A stretch of DNA of 64,000 bases from Scilla litardierei (taxonomy: Eukaryota > Streptophyta > Magnoliopsida > Asparagales > Asparagaceae), in assembly GCA_030789695.1 (NCBI GenBank), contig CM061139.1, forward strand, positions 108,102,837-108,166,836. Reading direction: 5' to 3'. This document shows positions 12,590 to 23,516 of the stretch, piece after piece; the first letter of the stretch is position 1, and the number at the start of each line of letters is the position of its first letter. The position numbers and the translations under genes are program-made. The notes under the pieces are model-generated. The model saw nothing but the letters and a program-made list of their open reading frames with translations, was not told the DNA's origin and did no database searches.

Positions 12590-13010
12590 TAAGAAGGGCC
12601 ACCGACCGACTAGATGACGATCCAGTCGATCGGAAATCCTTCTTGGACCGACTAGTTTGCTTTCTAAATTTCTCAGGAGTTACTGTTTATCGTTAGTCGG
12701 TCTAAGAACGTTGGTTGACCGACTAGGTTGCAAACTAGTCGGTCAGCAATGCTTCTTGAACCGACTAACTCATCAAATTATTTTTGTATCAGTTACTGTT
12801 TACTCTTAGTCGGTCTAAGAACGTTCATCGACCGACTAGATTCTAAACTAGTCGGTCAGTACTTGTTCATGGACCGACTAACTCTAGAATCCTATTTTCG
12901 TTCAGGAGTTACTGTTTACACTTAGTCGGTCTGCGTTGGTCGACCGACCGACTAGTTTCCAAACTAGTCGGTCAGTGGTTGCTCTTTGACCGACTAACCA
13001 GTGTTAAAAC
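12590..13010 (+). repeat. AGTCGGTC dyad-repeat array in the G2 LTR
   Basis: Three to four ~113-115-base units. Each reads TTAGTCGGTC…GACCGACTAG…CTAGTCGGTC…GACCGACTAA, with TACTGTTTA-C preceding each unit (units start near 12695, 12808 and 12923, plus a degraded one at 12590). It is clearly homologous to the arrays at 22281-22820, 26184-26600 and 33073-33610. Confidence 0.85.
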
Positions 13011-13040
13011 CCTAATTTCTGGGCAGCCGCCAGCTCAACC

Positions 13041-13049
13041 TATTTATAC
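13041..13049 (+). promoter_or_regulatory. TATA box of the G2 LTR
   Basis: TATTTATAC, 31 bases after the dyad array. It is followed ~20 bases later by a CT-rich transcribed leader with AAACCCTA motifs. Confidence 0.65.
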
Positions 13050-13480
13050 CCAACCCATCCGACTTCTTCTTCTCCAACACGACCCAAAACCCTAAAAACT
13101 TCCCCCTTCAGCCCCCATCTTCCTCCAAGCTCCATTTCTCCATTCCAAGCCCTAGAATCATCATCAAATCCAACCATTCACTCCATCCACCTCCCATCAT
13201 CCCCAAATCTCCATCAAAACCCATCAAAATCCCCAAATCCCCCAAAACCCTAGTTCCCCAAACTTCTCCAATCTTTTCCAGATCTGATCCTAGGGTTCCC
13301 CGGAGTGTTCCTTCCGTCTCCTCTTGGTAAGAAATCGATTCCTCTATGTTTTCATAGTCTATTAGTATTTTTATGAAACCCTAATTAATTTCAAGTGTCT
13401 GGTGCTTGTTTCCCCCACAACAGCGATTTCCCCCGTATATAGCATCCGTGTGACGAAGTGATCGTAAATCCCCGGTGCTA

Positions 13481-13614
13481 GGCAAGTGAAACTTGCATCT
13501 CTTGATTTAGGCCATGTCTTAGGCCATTTACCTTGCTTTAGCGTAAAAGAGACTAGACGGTGAAAGGATAGCCGTTTAGACGCCATTGACCTAGCTTGAC
13601 AACGAAGCTTGGTC
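13481..13614 (+). repeat. Conserved hairpin set in the G2 LTR
   Basis: In sense order: GGCAAGT-GAA-ACTTGC at 13481; GACTAGACGG…CCGTTTAGAC at 13551-13582; GACCTAGCTT…AAGCTTGGTC at 13588-13614. Stem bases differ from G1 and G3 in paired fashion (GACC/GGTC instead of GATC/GATC; CGG/CCG instead of GGCG/CGCC). Confidence 0.7.
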
Positions 13615-13898
13615 CGTCACCTTCATCATGCTTGTATGTCACGTTTACTTTCCCTAAACGGTACGCGTATTAACTGTTCATGTCATCCATGCATCCTTAA
13701 CTGTTATTGCATTTTAACTGTCACATTTAATTTAATTAACGGTATGCGAATTATCTGCTCATGTCATTGCATGCTTGAATACTCATCGTGATTGCGTAGC
13801 ATCGCTACATACTAGTGTTACTTGTTCTGGCTAGGTGCACCCCTACGCCATACTTATCAAATACACTTTCTGGCTCGTGTTCCAGAAGACGAGCTCAT

Positions 13899-14003
13899 CA
13901 CAGCCTGCGGGCAATAGGGCACTCGTTGAGTGATCCCTTGTACTTGATACTTTAACACAGCCTGCGGGCAATAGGGCACTCGTTGAGTGATCCCTTGTAC
14001 TTG
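13899..14003 (+). repeat. 48-bp direct duplication in the G2 LTR
   Basis: The segment CACAGCCTGCGGGC…CCCTTGTACTTG occurs at 13899-13946 and again at 13956-14003, a period of 57 bases. It appears only once in the related part of G1. Confidence 0.9.
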
Positions 14004-14862
14004 TACTTGTTACTTGACATTACATGTCACAACAACCCCTTGCCGCTTGTACTATACTTTACCTTACTTGTTACTTGACAATGCATGTCACCCCTACTAC
14101 TTGGTACTTGCCACGTGTACTCTCCTTTACCTTACTTGTTACCACCGTACTTTACTTGCCATGCACCATGTTTTAATTGCTAGGTTGCTAGTTTACCATT
14201 ATTCCCGTTTCCTTGCACAAGTCTTTCGACTTGCTGACATGTGCCCCTTTTCTCTTTTGGGTGACACATGTTAGAGCCCGAGCCCGAGTTACTTGTTGAG
14301 GACGAGGTGTTTGCTGACGCCGAGCCCGTGCTTGTGTTTGACGGGGAGTACGTGGACACTGGGGACCAGTCCTAGTGTCTCCGTTGTGTTTTACTTTTAT
14401 TAGACAGTTGTTTTGTTATCGGTGCGTAGCACCCATACTTGTTGTTGTTGCAGTTTTTGTTGGCCTTGTTCTGGGCCTTTAGACTCTTTTCTTTTAGCCT
14501 GGTGGCTTTTCTGGATGTTGGACTTTTGTTGATGTTGGACAATTTGTGAGATGTGGAATTTTATTTCAGTCTCTCCTCGTGTTATTATTGTTATTCTGTT
14601 GTGGTTACATGGACATGTTTATGTATTGTGGACGCATATCGGGTTTGGGGCTTCACAGCTCCACTCTCGTGCGGACCTTTTCACGTCTCGCCTCCATTTT
14701 AGGGAAGCGGGTCGTGACAGGTTTTAGTGGTGGCCCATACAGGTCCTTCTGTAACTGCGATTTTTGGAATAGCGATAATAATATTAGAATGTCCAATAAA
14801 TTAAGTTCGACGTCCGAGTCATAAGCTATGAGTCTAATCTGATTCGTTTTCTGTGTCACTAG

Positions 14863-15994
14863 ATGGCAGGAAGACGATTCACCCGTGGTGGTGGTAGTGG
14901 CGCGATCCCTCATGAAGAGGAGCCTGAGCGGGAACCCACCAGCGGTGAGATGATGCGGATGATGATCCAGATGATGCAAGTGAAGCAGGGCGTGCTTTTG
15001 CAAGTCCAGAATGCTCCACCTGCTCGAGCTGCCCGGGCTCTTCCCGATGCCCCTCGCTCTGAGCCAGGAGCGAAGCAATTTCGGGAGCTGGGTCCCACAT
15101 ATTTTGATGGTTCTGAGGGTCCTCTGGCTGCCGACGAATGGATAAGGAACATTGAGGATAACTTGGCAATGGCGAAGATTAACCCGGCTGGATGGGTTGA
15201 TCTGGCTAAGAGGCAGCTGAAGGATAACGCCAGGAATTGGTGGGATGCTGAAGAGAAGATGCTAGTGGAGCCGATCGTCTGGGCTACCTTCAAGTCCAGA
15301 TTTGATGGAGAATTCTTCCCGAAGGCTGCTAGACAGGTGATGCTGCAGCGCTTCATAGATCTGAAGCAGGGGAGCTTGTCGGTGGATCAGTACCACCAGG
15401 AGTTCACGAGGCTCAGTCGGTTTGCACCTAAGATGGTGCAGGATGCCGATGAGAAAGCTCAGCGATTTCTTCAGGGACTTGCCTTGGAGCTTCAGAGCTT
15501 TGTGACCTCTTCTGACTTAGAGACATATCAGAAGGTTCTGATTGCTGCGAGGCGGCAAGAGTTAAATTTGAATCAGAGGAAGGGACATGTTTCTGGAGCT
15601 GGGAAGAGGCCTATGGAGCAGGCCAGGGCGGTGGTTAGGCCTGGTTTCAAGCCTAGTCATCCGGTGCAGTTCAAGAGGCCAGGAGGGCCTATTCTGAAGA
15701 CTTGCCATTTCTGTGGCAAGACTGGACACCTCAGGGATCAGTGTAGGAGGTTTCTAGGGTAGTGCATTGTCTGCGGAGATCCTGCCCACACCATCCGGGA
15801 GTGTCCGAAGTCGAGGCAGCCTTGGCGGGCTCCTATTGCAGCACAGCCGTTGCAGCAGCGAGCTCCTGTGCCCGTTGGACGTGGAGCGCCCCTTGTTCCA
15901 CAGAGACAGGCCTTTCGGCAGGCTGTTCCGCCGAGAGGGCAGGCCTTCCTGATGACTGAGGAAGAGAGCATGGCCGTGGATGAAGTTATTGCAG
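14863..15994 (+). pseudogene. G2 gag (capsid plus two CCHC zinc knuckles, one internal stop)
   Basis: ATG at 14863 is the first start after the leader. About 300 residues follow with a typical plant gypsy Retrotrans_gag region (around residues 75-230: YFDGSEGPLAADEWI, RNWWDAEE, FFPKAARQ, LKQGSLSVDQY, FTRLSRFAP) and then a basic linker. The first knuckle CHFCGKTGHLRDQC is followed by TAG at 15760. The frame continues unbroken after it with a second knuckle CIVCGDPAHTIREC and a Q/R/P-rich linker to IAG at 15994. Because the second knuckle is in the same frame and conserved, the stop is either a recent mutation or a readthrough site. Gag forms the virus-like particle and the knuckles bind the RNA genome. 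Confidence 0.85.
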
Positions 15995-16106
15995 GTAACG
16001 CTCATTCTAGCTATTTATCTTCCTTAGTTAATTTGATTTTGATTATATTGGTTGCTTGCTCATGATTGTTTGCTAGACTAGGATTTGATTGTTAATTGCT
16101 TGTTAG
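15995..16106 (+). other. Putative 112-nt intron between G2 gag and protease
   Basis: A GT…AG interval (GTAACG … TTGTTAG) that is AT-rich and contains in-frame stops. It separates the end of the gag linker (frame 1) from the protease (frame 2). Joining G at 15994 to GT at 16107 restores a Gly codon and puts the protease (ARVLFDSGAS) in frame with gag. It could instead be a small insertion. No branch-site claim is made. Confidence 0.5.
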
Positions 16107-18123
16107 GTGTGGTTTTGGTTTGCATGTTCCCTGCACGAGTCCTCTTTGACTCTGGTGCATCGATGTGCATTTTGGCCCGGAGCTTCGTGGAGAAGCATTC
16201 CTTGTCGATGTCCTCTCTTCCTAAGAGTTGGAATATCGTCACAGGGAACGGTGTAGTCTCGGTGCATCGTGGGTGCAATTCTTGCCCGTTGGTGGTTTGT
16301 GGACGTGAGCTTTGTGCTGATTTCATTGTCCACGACATCATCAACTATGATGCAGTTCTTGGGATGGATTGGCTTGTGAGCTTCTATGCTACGATCGACT
16401 GCAGGAGGAAGAAGGTGGTGTTCGAGATCCCCGGACATCCAGTGTTTGAGTTCAGTCGTGGTAGCAGTTCGCTTGGTCCTGTCAGATTTCGGGCCAGGCC
16501 GGTGGAGGCTGTGGCTATGTAGATGGAGCTGGAGTGGCCAGCTGTGGTGCGAGATTTTGGCGACGTCTTCCCCGAGGAGATGTCTGGTTTGCCGCCTGAT
16601 CGAGCTTTGGAATTTTCTATCGATCTTGTTCCAGGTGCGCAGCCAATTTCGAAGGCGCCGTATCGTATGGCACCTGCAGAATTGGAGGAGTTACGGAAGC
16701 AGTTGGATGAGCTGTTGCTGAAGGGTTATATTAATCCTAGTGTGTCTCCGTGGGGAGCACCGGTGTTGTTGGTTAAGAAGAAGGATGGTTCGCGTCGCAT
16801 GTGCGTGGACTATCGGGAGTTGAATGCGGTAACTATTAAGAATAAATACCCGTTGCCTCGCATCGATGATATTTTTGATCAGCTTGGAGGTTCGAGGGTG
16901 TTTTCAAAATTGGATCTGAGGAGTGGTTACCATCAGTTGAAGGTGAAGAAGGGAGATGTTCCGAAGACAGCGTTCAGGACGAAGTATGGACACTATGAGT
17001 TTGTGGTTATGCCTTTCGGCGTAACTAACGCGCCCGCAGTTTTCATGAATCTGATGAACCTGATTTTCTACGACTTTTTGGATAAGTTTGCCGTTATCTT
17101 TATTGACGACATTCTGATCTATTCGAAGTCGGAGGAAGAGCATGCCTCGCACTTAAGGACGGTGTTGGAGATTTTGAGGAAGCATCGGTTGTATGCTAAG
17201 TTTTCGAAGTGCGAGTTTTGGCTGGATAGAGTTGCTTTTCTCGGGCATGTGGTGACTGGAGATGGTATTTCAGTGGATCCCGAGAAGATTCGGGCCATCA
17301 GGGAGTGGCCTGTTCCGTCGTCAGCGTCTGAGATTCGGAGTTTCCTTGGACTTGCCGGTTATTATCGGCGATTCATTAAGGATTTTTCTCGTATTGCTGA
17401 GCCGATGACCAGGTTGACGCGGAAGGATGTTGCTTATGTTTGGTCGGGTGATTGTGAGAGTGCTTTTGGTGTTCTGAAGGAGAGGTTGACGAGTGCCCCT
17501 ATTCTTGTCGTGCCTGACCGCAGCGGTGGATTTGAGATCTTTTGCGATGCTTCTGGCAAGGGTCTCGGTTGTGTGTTGCATCAGCACGGGCATGTTGTGG
17601 CGTATGCGTCTTGTCAGCTTAAGGTTCATGAGAAGAATTATCCGACGCATGATTTGGAGTTGGCTGCCGTCGTGTTTGCTCTTAAGATTTGGAGACACTT
17701 CCTGCTGAGTGAGAAAGTGAAGATTTTCACCGATCACAAAAGCTTGAAGTATATTTTCACTCAGAAGGAGCTCAACATGCGACAGCGTCGATGGTTGGAG
17801 CTTATGGCGGATTATGATATTGATTTGCAGTTTCACCCTGGCAAGGTGAATGTGGTTCCGGATGCTTTGAGTAGGCTTCCGGCGGTGATGATTTTGACCT
17901 CGCAGTGGAGATTGCAGCAGGATTTTTGCGAGTCTGGCGTGGAGATTGTTCTTCCTGGAGAGGCTTCTTCGTTGATGTACATGCAGGTACAGTCGACGAT
18001 CGTGGATCGGATTAAGGCTGGCCAGGCTGAGGATCCGAAGCTGATGAAGATTCGGGAGATGGTGGAAGCCGGTCTACGGACTGACTTTTTGATTCATGAG
18101 GATGGCTCGCTGAGGGTGGCCCG
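16107..18123 (+). pseudogene. G2 pol: protease, reverse transcriptase, RNase H (truncated)
   Basis: The protease has VLFDSGAS at about 16140 and the downstream ILGMDW-like VLGMDWL. An in-frame TAG at 16520-16522 precedes the RT. From 16523 the frame is open for more than 530 codons: the gypsy pre-RT region, RT ([24 protein letters not shown], catalytic FIDDILIYS), tether, and RNase H ([47 protein letters not shown]). It ends at the start of the integrase linker with HEDGSLRV, then runs into unrelated CCCGCCCC repeats. Integrase and 3' LTR are missing, so it cannot be autonomous. RT copies the genomic RNA and RNase H removes the template. Confidence 0.93.
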
Positions 18124-18250
18124 ACCCGGTTTTGGTAAGAAAGAACCCGCCCCGCCCCGGCCCGCGACCCGCCCCGCCCCGGCCTGCAGATGAGTCGGGG
18201 CAAGCTTGGGTAGTTAAATACCCGCCCCACCCCGCAATATTGCCATTCCT
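18124..18250. mobile_element. GC-rich hAT/MITE-like terminal fragment at a deletion junction
   Basis: Repeats of CCCGCCCC and CCCGACCC end in GCAATATTGCCATTCC. On the minus strand this reads GGAATGGCAAT…GGGGTGGGGCGGG, a layout I associate with ends of small plant hAT-like elements. Only one end is visible. It joins truncated G2 to old copia A sequence. Confidence 0.35.
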
Positions 18251-18734
18251 ATTGCTACCAACATTTCCAACATTTCATAAAAGGATCTCCAATTGTGCAA
18301 CAATATTCAATAAACGTAGAAGTGAAGGTGCAGGTGTAGAAATTAAGTTATTCAATTCATTAAACATGTCATTGCTACTTAGGAATTTTAACATGCGCAT
18401 GTAGCTATAACAATAATACAATGATTTCTACAAGGATATGAATGACATTCAATAATACTACTTGAATGATACAAAGGAAAAGATATACATTAGGCTCCAT
18501 TTATTTTTTTGCTTTTTGATTTTTTTATAATGAACCAAAACAAACTAAAAATCAAGCAAACTAGCACACAAATAAAAAATAAGTCAAGCACACAAAAAGC
18601 TATGAAGGTATGCATTAAGTTCAAAGAGGGAAAAGATATACCTTTGCGTCGTCGTTTGGCTAAGGAACTAAATAATGAATCGTTCAATTCATCGCTCCTC
18701 GCCAAATCTCCATCTTACATACACTGTAGATGTC
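18251..18734. other. Unassigned AT-rich segment
   Basis: No convincing frame, LTR end or repeat. It may include decayed copia A sequence downstream of gag or the body of the GC-rich-ended element at 18124. Short open frames here are composition effects. Confidence 0.4.
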
Positions 18735-20250
18735 ATGTGTGACCTTGGAATCCAACAAGGTCCACTCATGTTAGCCATCAAATTTTTAGGAACCCGCACT
18801 TGTTTAAACTTTATGTTCATATTCATATACTAACAATAATACGATGTGTGACCAACACTATCATAAGTAAAGCACTTTGCATAAACATTTTTAACAACTG
18901 TAGGCACATTGTGGATTTTCTTAAACTTATGCTTTTCAACATTTTTCAAACCAAATCCAAGTCCACGTCTCTTATTGCCAAATAATTGATTTTCAAATAT
19001 AGTATCCAACGAATGTTTACTAGTTGAAAATTTCTTTGATGACAATTCTAGACTAGAGAATTTGGATTTTATTGGCGCATTCTCATCCACAAGCAAAGTA
19101 CATTTACTTATAAAAGCCTTCTTATTATCCTCTTCATTCTTTTTCATGATTTTAAGCTCATTGTTTAGCATGCTCATCTTTTCATTAAGCTTTGTAATCA
19201 TGTATTCACTTTCAGTTTCAAGCTTAATTAAGTCTTATTTATACATGCTATTTTCCTTTAACAATGTAGGACAAATAAGACATTCAGTTTTTCCATGCAA
19301 CCTAGAGTTCTCTTTTTCCAATAAAGCAATGGTAGAATTACAAGCAACAAGTTTTTCTTTCAATTCATTTGTTTCATGAAACATGTCGTAATTTTCTTGG
19401 TGTAGTTCACCGTTAGAATTTTAAAAACTTCAACTGTGGATTCATGTTTTTCTAGCGTAGATTCTAGGTTGTCAACTTCATCTTGCATATCATTAATAGT
19501 ACATCTTGGCCTATCAAGTTCAGCTTGCATTTCTTTACACAAATTTCGAAGATCAACTCTTTTAGTGCAATATGTTACCTCATCTAATTCTCCCATCAAG
19601 CAGAGGGAGATGTGAGCAGTCTACTCGATCTCATTTTCGCTATCGTCGTCCCACGTTAACACTCGCGATTTCTTCTTTTCCTTTTCGACGACGATATCCT
19701 TTACTTGTGGGCATTGTCTCCTAAAATGTCCTTATTTCCTGCATTTAAAACACACAATTTTATCATTAGTAATGTCACAATTATTATTAGACATATGAGC
19801 ATCATATTTATTTAAGAGGGCATTTCTTCCCTTTTGCTTCTTCCCTTTTTATGCTCTCTTTTCATTGCTGGAGATAGGATTGCCGGAGGATTGCTTGCTT
19901 TCATAAGTTGTCTTCAAAGTCCTCCATATATCCTGCGCAAAAGAGCAATGTGAGATAAGATCAAATATTTTTATATGTATTTCACATAATAAAATATTCA
20001 TTGCTCTAGCATTTATAGCACACATATTTCTAACATCCAAATTACTTTCAGGCTTAGGGATTATAGTATGTCCGTTTTCAATAATGTACCAAGTGTCAAT
20101 ATCAACAGATAATAAATAAGTTTTCATCCTAGCCATCCAGTATATATAATCATGGCCGCTAAATAAAGGGGGTAAGTCTATAGGCATGCCATGAGCGTAA
20201 ACTAATCCTGGGGTATTCATGATTTCTTGACTAGATCCTCTAACCTGCTC
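18735..20250 (-). pseudogene. Copia A gag (Sirevirus-like), decayed
   Basis: Minus-strand translation immediately after the PBS gives PPLFSGHDYIYWMARMKTYLL, DTWYIIENG, and an IWRTLKTTYE motif, the N-terminal gag pattern of Sirevirus-type copia elements. Coiled-coil-like stretches follow (19599-19360, 19201-18900), with FTYDSVGHTSYYC as a degraded zinc knuckle and MANMSGPCWIPR near 18750 as the gag C-terminus. At least three stops or frame changes interrupt it. No protease, integrase or RT of this element was found to the left. Confidence 0.75.
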
Positions 20251-20258
20251 TGATACCA
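20244..20258 (-). other. Primer-binding site of copia A
   Basis: The minus strand reads TGGTATCAGAGCAGG, complementary to the 3' end of initiator Met-tRNA. It is separated from the LTR end (…GATCCAACA) by two bases. Confidence 0.9.
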
Positions 20259-20260
20259 CT

Positions 20261-21466
20261 TGTTGGATCTGGATCTAAGCCTGGGGGGTGAATAGGCTTA
20301 TAAAATTTCTCACGCAACCCACGAGAAATCACACGCAGTTATAATCACATGTAGGGTAAACAATAAGCAATCACAGATGCACATCAGATTTACTCTGGTT
20401 CGGTCGCACCCACGACCTACGTCCAGCCCCGAAAGCAAATACTATATTAATAATGTTACCTAGTACAGCCTGTAGCTAGAGCACCCACTCTACACTCACA
20501 TGGCTCTCAGTACCTGCACTCACCAAAGTGCTCAACAAAACTAATCCCAGTATATGCTCTCACTTGACTAGTCCCAACTAGTCAAGTCCCTCTTGTCTAG
20601 CACCCACCAGACGAGACCCCAAAAGTATCACAAATACGGTAAAGTTTCCCCTACAGAGATCGCTACACTACTACACACAAATAATAATAAAAGAGTTTAG
20701 AGAATCTCAGTGTGTAGACGTATTCGTCTCTGTCAATCGGCACGGGCCAGCTCTCGTCTGGCAAGATGTAGATGTCTCGTCTCGTCTCCTCAGCAACTCC
20801 AGATGCAGCACTTCTCCCTTAAAGTTGTTGCCCCCCACTTTAATGTTGCGGCCAAGTGATCTCCTTGCGGCTCTAGGCAATATGGATGGAAGAACTCCTT
20901 TGTGCGGCTGCAGTGCATGGAAAATGTGTGAGGTTGTTGCTGCAGTGCGTGGACCGTGCGTGAGGCTGCTGCTGCAGTGCATGAACAGGGTGCAGCAGTG
21001 TATGCGCAGCTCTCCCCCTTTGGTGCTTGGGTGCTACAACTTGCGGCAAGGGGTCTTGGATTTTCAACTTGCGGCTCTTGAGAACTCCCCCTTGATGATG
21101 CTTTGTAAAGATGCCAATGGAGATGAGGGGATTGCTTGCTTGGTTTGCAACTTGCGCAAGGATGTTGGAGATTGGCTTCCTTGGACTTCAACTTGCGCAA
21201 GGGATATGGTCAAGCTTGGCTTGTTGATGTGGGGATCTTGCGACTTTGAAGCTTGGAGAAGATGATGGCTTGGGATGCTCTTTGGCCTTGGTATATTGTG
21301 CATGATGTGAACTTGTCTCTTGGAGAGGATGAGCAATTGCCCTTGGAAAGGAGGAGATTTGGCCTAGGAGATGATGAAATATATGAAGCTATTCAGAATA
21401 CAACTCATGCTAAAATAAATACCACAGAGTAATACAAAGATTGAAATCAGAAAAATATCACCATGT
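20261..21466 (-). repeat. 5' LTR of copia A, proximal part
   Basis: Begins TGTTGGATCTGG next to the PBS. The first ~370 bases match the left LTR fragment at 5147. It is interrupted at 21466 by element S and continues at 34018. Total LTR length without the insertion is about 2.04 kb. Confidence 0.85.
21462..21466. repeat. TSD of element S (left copy, CATGT)
   Basis: CATGT precedes the LTR end at 21467 and is repeated at 34013-34017 directly after the other LTR. Confidence 0.92.
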
Positions 21467-22216
21467 TGTAATGCCCTACAAGCTACTGCACAAGTACTAG
21501 AGGGGAGGTGAATAGTACTTTAAAAATAACAAGGAGTATAATTCCTAATTATCGTGCAAATAACTACCAAATCAATTTACGGAAGCTTAAATTGATGACA
21601 ACAACAAAATTAACAAAGCTAACAATTGAATATTACTGGGTTCGGATCCACCCAAGTCTCCCCGACTTGTTCCCGGTGATCCTACGTCCCAACCACCCGG
21701 ATCCCCTCCGGATACTTAGGTTAGAAACCCTAACCTAAGATTTCCACTATGATATCTTGTGAAAAACCTTCACAAGATCAAATCATACATGCAATGGTAA
21801 TAGTGAATCCCACAACCCGGGATCACAACCTTCTCTCACAACCGAGAGAACCAATAAGCAATATAAATGAGTTTATAATGAAATAAACAATCTTACCACA
21901 AAATCCTATACCTTGAGTTTTCTTACCAAATAGGTGCAAGGAGGGATTTGAGGAAGAGAAAGTCACCAAGACCTAGCACCACTGAAATGAGTAGCAATGG
22001 GTGCCTAGGAGTGATTTGGAGACTTGAATCAAGCTAGAGCTTGAAAGGCTCACCAAGAACAAACTTCTCTCAAGATGGATTCTAGATCTAGAATGTGAGA
22101 GAATGGATTTCTTGTGAGGGAGAGAGCTTTGGAAATGAGTGAGAATCTCTAACTCTTTCAATCTCAATGAATCTCTTAATAGAAGCTCTAACCTTGAGAG
22201 AAATGACCAAGCTTTG

Positions 22217-22224
22217 TATTTATA
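22217..22224 (-). promoter_or_regulatory. TATA box in the 3' LTR of S
   Basis: TATAAATA on the minus strand, about 55 bases downstream (in sense) of the dyad array. The equivalent in the 5' LTR is at 33010-33017. Confidence 0.6.
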
Positions 22225-22280
22225 GCGTCCCATAAAAACGAGTTAGGTCAAATCCCAACGGAAAGAAATCTGAAGCAGTT

Positions 22281-22820
22281 AGTCGGTCAAAGAACAAACA
22301 CTGACCGACTAGTTCATCAACTAGTCGGTCAGTCAAACAACATGGACCAACTAAGTGATGAACAGAGAACAGAGTGAATTTCAGACCTAGAAATCTAGTC
22401 GGTCCAAGAAGACTGTCTGACCGACTAGTTTCACAACTAGTCGGTCGGTCAGTGAACTTAGACCGACTAAGAGTCAAAAACAATTAGTCTGAATACAAGT
22501 TGATTTAGTCGGTCCAAGAACAAATGTTGACCGACTAGATCATCAACTAGTCGGTCGACAAACGTTCTTAGACCGACTAACGATAAACAGTAGCTTAGGA
22601 GAAAATTGGCATGTACAGTAAAGCTCAACTAGTCGGTCAAAGAAGCATCACTGACCGACTAGTTCACAAACTAGTCGATCGGTGAGTCAACATAGACCGA
22701 CTAACTGTAAACAGTACTGAGCAAGAAAATACAAACTGAAACTAGTCGGTCCAAGAAGCTTTGCCGACCGACTAGATCACCATCTAGTCGGTCAGTTCTT
22801 CTTCTTGAACCAACTAACAT
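22281..22820 (-). repeat. AGTCGGTC dyad-repeat array, 3' LTR of S
   Basis: Five units with AGTCGGTC at about 22281, 22397, 22507, 22631 and 22743 (spacing 110-124). Each unit holds two inverted pairs of AGTCGGTC / GACCGACT. The array ends about 50 bases before the TATA box in sense orientation. Confidence 0.92.
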
Positions 22821-23219
22821 GCACAATAAAGTCCGAATCAAAGCGTGATGCTTCGAGGAAGTTAGAATGGACTTCTACTAAGATCCTAGAGCTAAGATAT
22901 GAGCGTTATGAAGATAGAAATGTAAGATATACTCAAGGCTTAACATTCTATAGATCGAAACTAAAAGACTATAAATAATGCCTTAAAGAACGGTCTTCGA
23001 GAGCTTCGATCAAATCTTCATGACTTCCAAAATGGTCCAAAAGCTTCAACGAAGCTTTAGGCATTGAATATGAGCTTTGAAAAGTCTTGAGATGTCGCTA
23101 TGAGTGTTCTTGTGAATTTGGCGACGATCTCCATGACTGCGCTCACAAATTGTTAGTTCATGAATTATTTATGTTTGCTCATCATCCAAAACCAAATCTG
23201 GGGAGTCCAATACTCAACA

Positions 23220-23515
23220 TTCTCCCCCTTTTTGGTGATGACAAACCAACATAAATAATAATCAAAAATAATGATTCAAATGTAAAATACTTACTCCCAC
23301 TGCATTGTTGACATGTTAATTCCAAATTGAATATATATTAATTGCATCAATCAGACGAGTAAGATATAAATTGAGAATCGAATTTTGAAATATCGGATTT
23401 GAAAATCCTTAACTATATCTTAACTCCCCCTGAATCTAACATATCAAATTAGATTCTTGGAAATTGAGTTAAATTTTCATTTGCCCTAATCATTATCATT
23501 ATCTCTCCCCCTTTG
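23220..23515 (-). other. Multiple polypurine tracts of S
   Basis: The minus strand shows AAAAAGGGGGAGAA directly abutting the LTR (23220-23233), and further tracts TCAGGGGGAGTTA (near 23431-23443) and CCAAAGGGGGAGAGA (near 23502-23516). Duplicated PPTs before the 3' LTR are a described Sirevirus trait; only the first is at the functional position. Confidence 0.75.
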
Positions 23516-23516
23516 G

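Larger units (their letters stand above)
12345..14719 (+). repeat. 5' LTR of gypsy element G2
   Basis: The 3' end GGGTCGTGACA at 14719 and the following leader match the G1 junction. U3 holds a dyad-repeat array (12590-13010), a TATA box (13041) and a CT/CCC-rich transcribed start. U5 holds the three hairpins shared with G1 and G3. Only one LTR copy survives, so the 5' edge is inferred: copia B coding ends at 12329, and TGTCACTCGTGAC at 12468 is an alternative start. Confidence 0.65.
12345..18123 (+). mobile_element. G2: Ty3/gypsy element (Tekay/Del-like), 3' part missing
   Basis: Order on the plus strand: LTR (to 14719), leader, gag with two zinc knuckles, protease, reverse transcriptase, RNase H. 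The element ends abruptly at about 18123, where an H2C2 integrase region would begin, and is joined to a CCCGCCCC-rich segment. No 3' LTR is present. The left boundary is uncertain within ~12335-12470. Gag and RT most resemble the plant chromovirus Tekay/Del type, but the chromodomain that would settle this is in the missing part. Confidence 0.8.
21467..23219 (-). repeat. 3' LTR of element S
   Basis: The plus strand runs TGTAATGCCCTAC … CCAATACTCAACA. It is the same length as 32260-34012 with only scattered substitutions seen by eye. U3 contains the dyad array (22281-22820); TATA (TATAAATAC on the minus strand) is at 22217-22224; it is adjacent to a polypurine tract at 23220. Confidence 0.95.

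Noticed and set aside
20244..20258. TGGTATCAGAGC motifs (also 32244, 40979) as tRNA genes
   Set aside because: They are primer-binding sites of ~12-15 bases next to LTRs; no cloverleaf follows.
20790..21265. 136- and 146-codon frames as genes
   Set aside because: They overlap each other inside the copia A LTR and are absent from known copia coding plans.
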